Assembly (NCBI GenBank): GCA_964542475.1
Contig: CAZIUL010000024.1
Coordinates: forward strand, 1 to 64,000
Direction: 5' to 3'
DNA: 64,000 nucleotides
Source: CAZIUL01 sp964542475
Lineage (GTDB): Bacteria > Planctomycetota > B15-G4 > CAYZWU01
Positions 59,948 through 64,000 of the stretch are shown in pieces. Each line of letters begins with the position of its first letter. Positions within the stretch are counted from its first letter, which is position 1. The position numbers were made by a program, and so were the translations under genes. A model generated the notes under the pieces. The model was not told the DNA's origin. It saw nothing but the letters and a program-made list of their open reading frames with translations, and ran no database searches.

Positions 59948-60952
59948 ATGAATCAACGTGCGATCAACCGTGGCATGGAGTTCTCCGCCACCCTGTGGGT
60001 TATTCTCATCGCCTGCCTGTTCGTCATCCTTCTCGCATCCTGCGCCACAGTGAACGACCCCGATTATATTCAGCCTGAAGATGAAAGCGGACCCGACATC
60101 AGCCCCACGCTTCTTGCTCCGGACCAGAACATCCTCAAGCGCAGGGTGGCCATCGCGCGGTTTTCGAACGAAACCCCCTACGGAAAGAGCATTCTTCTCG
60201 GTGACAAGAAGAGCATGATCGGTAGCATGACATCGGACATCCTCGCATCGCGCCTCACCCAGTCCGGCAAGTTCCTGCTCTTCGAGCGATCCGACTCCGA
60301 CAGGATCATCGACGCACTGAACAGGAGCGATCTCGAATCGATCAACCTTCCCGCGGACTACCTGATCATCGGCTCCCTGTCCGAGTTCGGCCGGAACACC
60401 ATCGGGGAAACAGGCGTGTTCAGCCGCTCCAAGGTGCAGAAGGCCCACGCCAGGGTAAACGTGCGGCTCGTGGATGTGAAAACATCCCAGGTGATCTACT
60501 CCGAGGAAGGGGCCGGCGAGGCATCCACCGAGGTCGGCACCATGATGGGAGTAGGAACAAAGGCGGGGTATGACGCGACGCTCGACTCCAAAGCCATCTC
60601 CGCCGCGATCTCCATGCTTGTCAGCAACATCGTTGAAAACCTGATGTCCAGGCCGTGGCGATCCTACCTGCTCTCTCGCGACGGCGAAAACATCGTTATA
60701 GCGGGCGGCGTATCCCAGGGCTTGGAGGCGGGCGAACAGCTTGCCCTCGTAAAACTGGGAAAGAAGGTAAAGAATCCGCAAACCGGCATGCAGATGGAGT
60801 TGCCCGGCGTACAGGTCGGGCTCCTGGAAATCATCTCTCTCTTCGGAAACACTCCTGAAAGCGAGGGAGCGATCTGCAAGGTTGTGTCCGGCACGCTTCC
60901 CCAATCCGAAAGCGCTTTTTCACAGTACGTTGTTGAGGAGATAAAGCAGTGA
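59948..60952 (+). CDS. CsgG-like outer-membrane lipoprotein
   Basis: 334 residues, ATG behind AAAGGAGGG. A signal sequence ends in LLASC (lipobox, Cys at about 32). The body shows the CsgG/DUF799-partner pattern: RRVAIARFSNETPYGKSILL, the sensor-like DILASRLTQSGKFLLFERSD, LPADYLIIGSLSEFGRNTIG and KAHARVNVRLVDVKTSQVIY. CsgG forms a nonameric secretion pore for curli; shorter relatives occur with DUF4810 and DUF799 lipoproteins. The C-terminal ~90 residues (ENIVIAGGVSQGLEAGEQLA) look like a FlgT-like add-on. No curlin genes are nearby. Confidence 0.88.
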   Translation: MNQRAINRGMEFSATLWVILIACLFVILLASCATVNDPDYIQPEDESGPDISPTLLAPDQNILKRRVAIARFSNETPYGKSILLGDKKSMIGSMTSDILASRLTQSGKFLLFERSDSDRIIDALNRSDLESINLPADYLIIGSLSEFGRNTIGETGVFSRSKVQKAHARVNVRLVDVKTSQVIYSEEGAGEASTEVGTMMGVGTKAGYDATLDSKAISAAISMLVSNIVENLMSRPWRSYLLSRDGENIVIAGGVSQGLEAGEQLALVKLGKKVKNPQTGMQMELPGVQVGLLEIISLFGNTPESEGAICKVVSGTLPQSESAFSQYVVEEIKQ

Positions 60953-61281
60953 ACACCAAAGCCAAAGCATTGTTTCTTTGTTTCGCCCTCTGCCTGCTTA
61001 CCCTGCTGTTTGTCATGCCCTCATGCTTCTCGAAAAGGGAAGAGATCCTCCAGAAGGAAGACACCTGCCATTTCCAGTTCACTGGAAACCTGGATGAAGC
61101 CCTGGTCTCGGTCACCAGAAACGGGCAGCCTGTATGGACCGACATGGAGGTGGATGAAGACGAACGGTACACCATTAAACCGGGCACCTACAAGGTGCAG
61201 GTCACTAGAAACAACGAGCTGATAGTAAACAAAATCGTTTTTCTTGCCGGCGGAAACACGAGAGAAATTCACATCCCCTGA
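60949..61281 (+). CDS. Small lipoprotein, PEGA-like
   Basis: 110 residues from GTG overlapping the CsgG-like stop by four bases. Signal sequence MNTKAKALFLCFALCLLTLL ends with MPSC, a likely lipobox. The mature part (~75 residues) is beta-rich (CHFQFTGNLDEALVSVTRNG, YTIKPGTYKVQVTRNNELIV), like a single PEGA domain that may bind other envelope components. It is inserted between CsgG-like and DUF4810 genes, an unusual position. Confidence 0.75.
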   Translation: MNTKAKALFLCFALCLLTLLFVMPSCFSKREEILQKEDTCHFQFTGNLDEALVSVTRNGQPVWTDMEVDEDERYTIKPGTYKVQVTRNNELIVNKIVFLAGGNTREIHIP

Positions 61282-61315
61282 ACTCCCGGGGCATGAAGTA
61301 AGGAGGAAAACCACC

Positions 61316-61705
61316 GTGAATAGCACAACATGCCTGCTGCCCGGCCTTGCAGGCTTCATCATCCTCACAAGCTGCGCCAGCCCGTGGGAAAGGTACGACG
61401 AGTCTCTGTATTCTCTCCTCAAGAATGCCACGCCCGAGGCTGTCGAAGATCACATCGAGCTGCTGGGTGAAATCGTCACAGGCGCCGAGGAAAAGGGAGA
61501 GAAGCCTCCGCCCGGCGTGTGCGCCGAGTACGGCTATTTTCTCGCCACACAAAAAGGCGAGCTGGACAAGGGGCTCAAACAGCTCGACAAAGAAACCGGC
61601 TACTACCCGGAATCGGAGCTGTTCGTGCTTGCTCTGAAACGGTCGGTTTCGGGCAAGGAGAAGGTCTTCGAGGGAACTGCTGCAGCTGAGGAGAATGTAC
61701 CATGA
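61316..61705 (+). CDS. DUF4810 lipoprotein
   Basis: 129 residues from GTG 61316, chosen because AAGGAGG stands eight bases upstream and a signal sequence with lipobox (ILTSC) follows. Family features: ASPWERYDESLYSLLKN, then EKPPPGVCAEYGYFLATQKG and a final helical TPR-like part with KETGYYPESELFVLALKR (P-E-S). DUF4810 proteins are known from operons CsgG-DUF4810-DUF799, presumably as envelope complex subunits. It overlaps the DUF799 start by four bases. Confidence 0.85.
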   Translation: MNSTTCLLPGLAGFIILTSCASPWERYDESLYSLLKNATPEAVEDHIELLGEIVTGAEEKGEKPPPGVCAEYGYFLATQKGELDKGLKQLDKETGYYPESELFVLALKRSVSGKEKVFEGTAAAEENVP

Positions 61706-62394
61706 TACGGATAACACTGACTTTGTTTCTGGCCGTGGTCCTGGCAGCGGCGTTTACAAGCTGCGCCGCCCCGCCTGATTTCAGCGACGAAGCGAAATAC
61801 TACGAGGTGAACCCGAAGACGATAATCATACTTCCCGCAAACAATAGCACAACCGATGCCGAAGCTCCCCACCTGTTCATGTCCACCATAGGCAAGCCCA
61901 TGATCGAAAGAGGCTACTACGTGATGCCCGTGCCGCTGGTAGCAGACATGATGGCCAGGGAAGGAATCGACCTCGACGGCGAGAGCTGGATCATCGAGCC
62001 GGGCATGTTCCTCAAACATATGGGCGCGGACGCCATCCTGTATGTAACGATCAAGGAGTGGGACACAAACTACGCCGTGATAGCCAGCTCGGTTGCGGTC
62101 ACCCTGCACTACAGCCTCGTTGACGCAAGAACCGGGGCCTTGCTCTGGGAAAAACAGGGGAGAAAAGTGGTCAAGGGCGGTGGAAGCGCGCAACATGCAA
62201 ACAGCCTCGGGGGCCTTGTAGCGGGTTTGATCGTGGATACGGCCCACGCCGCAATCACAGCCGCTGCAACCGACTACGTTCCGCTTGCTTCTGAAGTCAA
62301 CCGGACAACGCTCAATGGGCTTTACCCGGGCGTCTATCATGCCGATTATGATCTTATGCAGAAGAACATCGCTGACTGGAAAAAAGGGAAGTGA
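61702..62394 (+). CDS. DUF799 (GNA1162-like) lipoprotein
   Basis: 230 residues. The signal sequence ends in AFTSC (lipobox). Family features are KTIIILPANNSTTDAEAPHL, GKPMIERGYYVMPVPLVADM, MFLKHMGADAILYVTIKEWD and VTLHYSLVDARTGALLWEKQ. Relatives are surface-exposed lipoproteins in Neisseria (GNA1162) and partners of CsgG-like proteins. Complete and coupled to the gene before it, it closes the four-gene lipoprotein operon. Confidence 0.9.
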   Translation: MIRITLTLFLAVVLAAAFTSCAAPPDFSDEAKYYEVNPKTIIILPANNSTTDAEAPHLFMSTIGKPMIERGYYVMPVPLVADMMAREGIDLDGESWIIEPGMFLKHMGADAILYVTIKEWDTNYAVIASSVAVTLHYSLVDARTGALLWEKQGRKVVKGGGSAQHANSLGGLVAGLIVDTAHAAITAAATDYVPLASEVNRTTLNGLYPGVYHADYDLMQKNIADWKKGK

Positions 62395-62478
62395 TGCAGA
62401 AAAACGCCGCATGCCGCGCGCAAGCGCGGGCGCGGCAGCCGGCGTCAACGTTCGGATAAGCTTGCAGGGGATCAGAAG

Positions 62479-63492
62479 ATGGCGAAAAAGGAATGGACTG
62501 TCAGGCCCTACGAGGCGGGTGATGAGCGAGGGATACTCGATCTGTTCAACGAGGTGTTTTCCGAGGTCAACCCCGATTTCGAGCATCGCAAAATCGAAGA
62601 GTGGCACTGGCAGTTCCGGGACAGCCCTCTCGGCAACCAGACATCCGTTGCGATCGACGAGGACGGCCGCATCATCGGGCAGTACACATCGATCCCGTTT
62701 CGCACATGGCTCCGCGGCAAAGAAGAGGTGACATCCCAGATAGTCGATAGCTGCGTTGCATCGGAATACCGGCGGTCGCTCAAGCGGGAAGGGGTTTTCC
62801 TGACAGTCGGCAAGCTTTACTTCGACATCTTCGCCTACTGCCATCCGACAGTCCTCTGTTACGGCTACCCGATCCCCAACGCCCAGCGGATCGGGGTTCG
62901 CTTCCTTGGTTACATACCTGTTCTGGAACCGGTCCAAAAACTCGTGCTCGACCTTGACGAGGCACGCCTGAAGAGGATCGAGGACCGGGTCTCGGAAATC
63001 GAGATCCAAAAAATCGACCGGTTCGGCCAAGGCGCCGATGACCTTTGGGAGCGCATGAAACCGAAGATAGGATACACGATTTTCAGGAACTCCGAGTTCT
63101 TGAACTGGCGCTACGCTGACCATCCCCGTGTGAACTACAGGTGCGCGCAGGCCATGCGGGGCAGCGAAGTGGCGGGCTTGATCGCTTACAGAAGCGGGTG
63201 GATCAACGAAAAAATCACACCGATCGCCGAGCTCTTCACCGACCCGGAGGACGAAGCCGCCCAGGCCGCGCTCGTGGCCCGGGCATCACGGGACGCTCTC
63301 AAGGAAGGCTGCCCAAGGCTTGAGATGTGGCTTCCGCCGAGCGGGAAGTGGTTCAAAACATTTCCCTCCATGGGTTTTGTGCAGGAGCCGACCCGCTTCA
63401 ACATGATCAACAGGCTCTTTGCCGACTGGATGAACGAGGAATGGCTCATGGAAAACTACTTTTTCACCATGGGCGATTCGGACATCTATTGA
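62479..63492 (+). CDS. GNAT-like N-acyltransferase family protein
   Basis: 337 residues. N-terminal GNAT-like fold (WTVRPYEAGDERGILDLFNE, RIIGQYTSIPFRTWLRG, QIVDSCVASEYRRSLKREG), then a second half with YTIFRNSEFLNWRYADHPRV and SEVAGLIAYRSGWINEKITP, as in double-GNAT (Eis-like or FemAB-like) proteins. The acetyl-CoA loop is degenerate (Q/R-R-x-G/A not intact), so activity is not sure. The ATG follows GGGGATCAG. It could modify a surface glycan or peptide. Confidence 0.65.
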   Translation: MAKKEWTVRPYEAGDERGILDLFNEVFSEVNPDFEHRKIEEWHWQFRDSPLGNQTSVAIDEDGRIIGQYTSIPFRTWLRGKEEVTSQIVDSCVASEYRRSLKREGVFLTVGKLYFDIFAYCHPTVLCYGYPIPNAQRIGVRFLGYIPVLEPVQKLVLDLDEARLKRIEDRVSEIEIQKIDRFGQGADDLWERMKPKIGYTIFRNSEFLNWRYADHPRVNYRCAQAMRGSEVAGLIAYRSGWINEKITPIAELFTDPEDEAAQAALVARASRDALKEGCPRLEMWLPPSGKWFKTFPSMGFVQEPTRFNMINRLFADWMNEEWLMENYFFTMGDSDIY

Positions 63493-63518
63493 CCCCGAAG
63501 AAAAAGGCGAAATAGACT

Positions 63519-64000
63519 TCACCCCTGCGCGGAGTGAATGGCGGCGCAGAGTGCGGCCACGTCACCGAGCCGTTCGCCCAGCGCTGCGGGCACAACGCGG
63601 CAGGCAGCCAGGGCACGCGGCAGCGCCTCCTTTTCCATCTCCTCCCTTGCCGGGCTTAAGACGAGCTCGCCCAGTCGGTGTGCGAGCGAGCCGATGACAA
63701 TCACCTCCGGGTTCAGCAGGTCAACGAGCACTGCCAGGCCTTGGCCGAGGAAACGCCCGCTCCCCGTGAAAACCGCTTTCGCGTCAGCGTCTCCTTTTTG
63801 CGCGAGAGCGGCCAGGTCGCGCGCGGACACCCCGCCTTTTCCCCAGCGCTTTGGAAACATCTCCTTTGCCAGGAGCGCTATGCCGCTTCCCGAGCAGAAC
63901 GCCTCCCACGACCCTTTCTTGCCGAATGCGACCGGTCCCTCTTTTGCCAGGCGGATGTGCCCCACCTCGCCCGCTGTGCTCGATGTTCCCCTGTAAAGCC
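63519..64000 (-). CDS. ROK-family sugar kinase/regulator, partial (start outside window)
   Basis: The C-terminal ~160 residues are visible; the gene continues past 64000. The frame reads LYRGTSSTAGEVGHIRLAKE (ROK signature 2, G-E-x-G-H) and later GLAVLVDLLNPEVIVIGSLA, typical of ROK proteins. The zinc site, which in ROK proteins is C-x-C-G-x-x-G-C-x-E, reads PVAFGKKGSWEAFCSG, so its cysteines are missing. Whether it is a glucokinase-type enzyme or NagC-type regulator cannot be told because the N-terminus is absent. Confidence 0.85.
   Translation of the reverse strand, partial: LYRGTSSTAGEVGHIRLAKEGPVAFGKKGSWEAFCSGSGIALLAKEMFPKRWGKGGVSARDLAALAQKGDADAKAVFTGSGRFLGQGLAVLVDLLNPEVIVIGSLAHRLGELVLSPAREEMEKEALPRALAACRVVPAALGERLGDVAALCAAIHSAQG

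Overview
The window is one scaffold segment with a single 100-N gap (1161-1260). It appears to come from an uncultivated, probably anaerobic, Gram-negative bacterium. Several proteins have lipoprotein-type signal sequences of the outer-membrane kind (a CsgG-like operon). Secreted right-handed beta-helix and PQQ-propeller proteins are abundant. A 16.6-kb block encodes oxygen-sensitive CoA-thioester chemistry, including a BamA-type ring hydrolase and an HgdB/HgdC-type ATP-driven reductase pair. I cannot assign a phylum from sequence alone.

Layout. 1-12 kb: a small predicted bacterial histone broken by the scaffold gap, then exported proteins (two paralogous parallel beta-helix proteins, a PQQ propeller with EF-hand-like loops, a large MGH1/GH63-like glycosidase, a DUF2085 membrane protein whose tail is made of a 26-bp tandem repeat, and a propeller-like lipoprotein). 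12-12.35 kb: tRNA-Leu(GAG) with its terminator and a possible integrase-tail relic. 12.5-25 kb: a large envelope protein, S41 protease, tandem ACT protein, TsaD, LarB, an ICMT-like methyltransferase, PlsC, then an ABC transporter, helical-repeat protein and PMT-like glycosyltransferase that overlap or touch. 25-34 kb: RsfS, a DUF255 thioredoxin protein, CgeB-like glycosyltransferase, an orphan DNA methyltransferase, an ornithine-cyclodeaminase-like protein, another GT39-like protein and acetate kinase. 33.7-39 kb: an unusual protein with a C-terminal HPr domain, a sigma-70 factor that seems to start at AUU, DnaA and AroA.

39.3-55.9 kb is the catabolic block. It is all on the minus strand, mostly with tiny gaps or 4-bp overlaps. 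In transcription order it holds a 2-hydroxyacyl-CoA dehydratase/double-cubane-type protein, its BadF-type ATPase activator, an ADP-forming acyl-CoA synthetase, a sodium:solute symporter, an SDR dehydrogenase, a thiolase plus DUF35 partner, BamA, HyuA/HyuB, an acyl-CoA dehydrogenase, and a B12-dependent acyl-CoA mutase in two subunits. The likely logic is uptake of a carboxylate, CoA activation, ATP-driven reduction or dehydration, hydrolytic ring opening, beta-oxidation with thiolytic cleavage, and carbon-skeleton rearrangement. The substrate is unknown. The mutase lacks the usual active-site His segment, and the reductase has one catalytic-subunit gene instead of the usual pair. A promoter with an overlapping inverted repeat sits just upstream of the block.

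56-64 kb: a DUF2993-like protein, nitroreductase, cupin, MtnP and TyrS; then a CsgG / small lipoprotein / DUF4810 / DUF799 lipoprotein operon, a GNAT-like protein, and the end of a ROK-family protein that runs off the window and lacks the family's zinc-binding cysteines.
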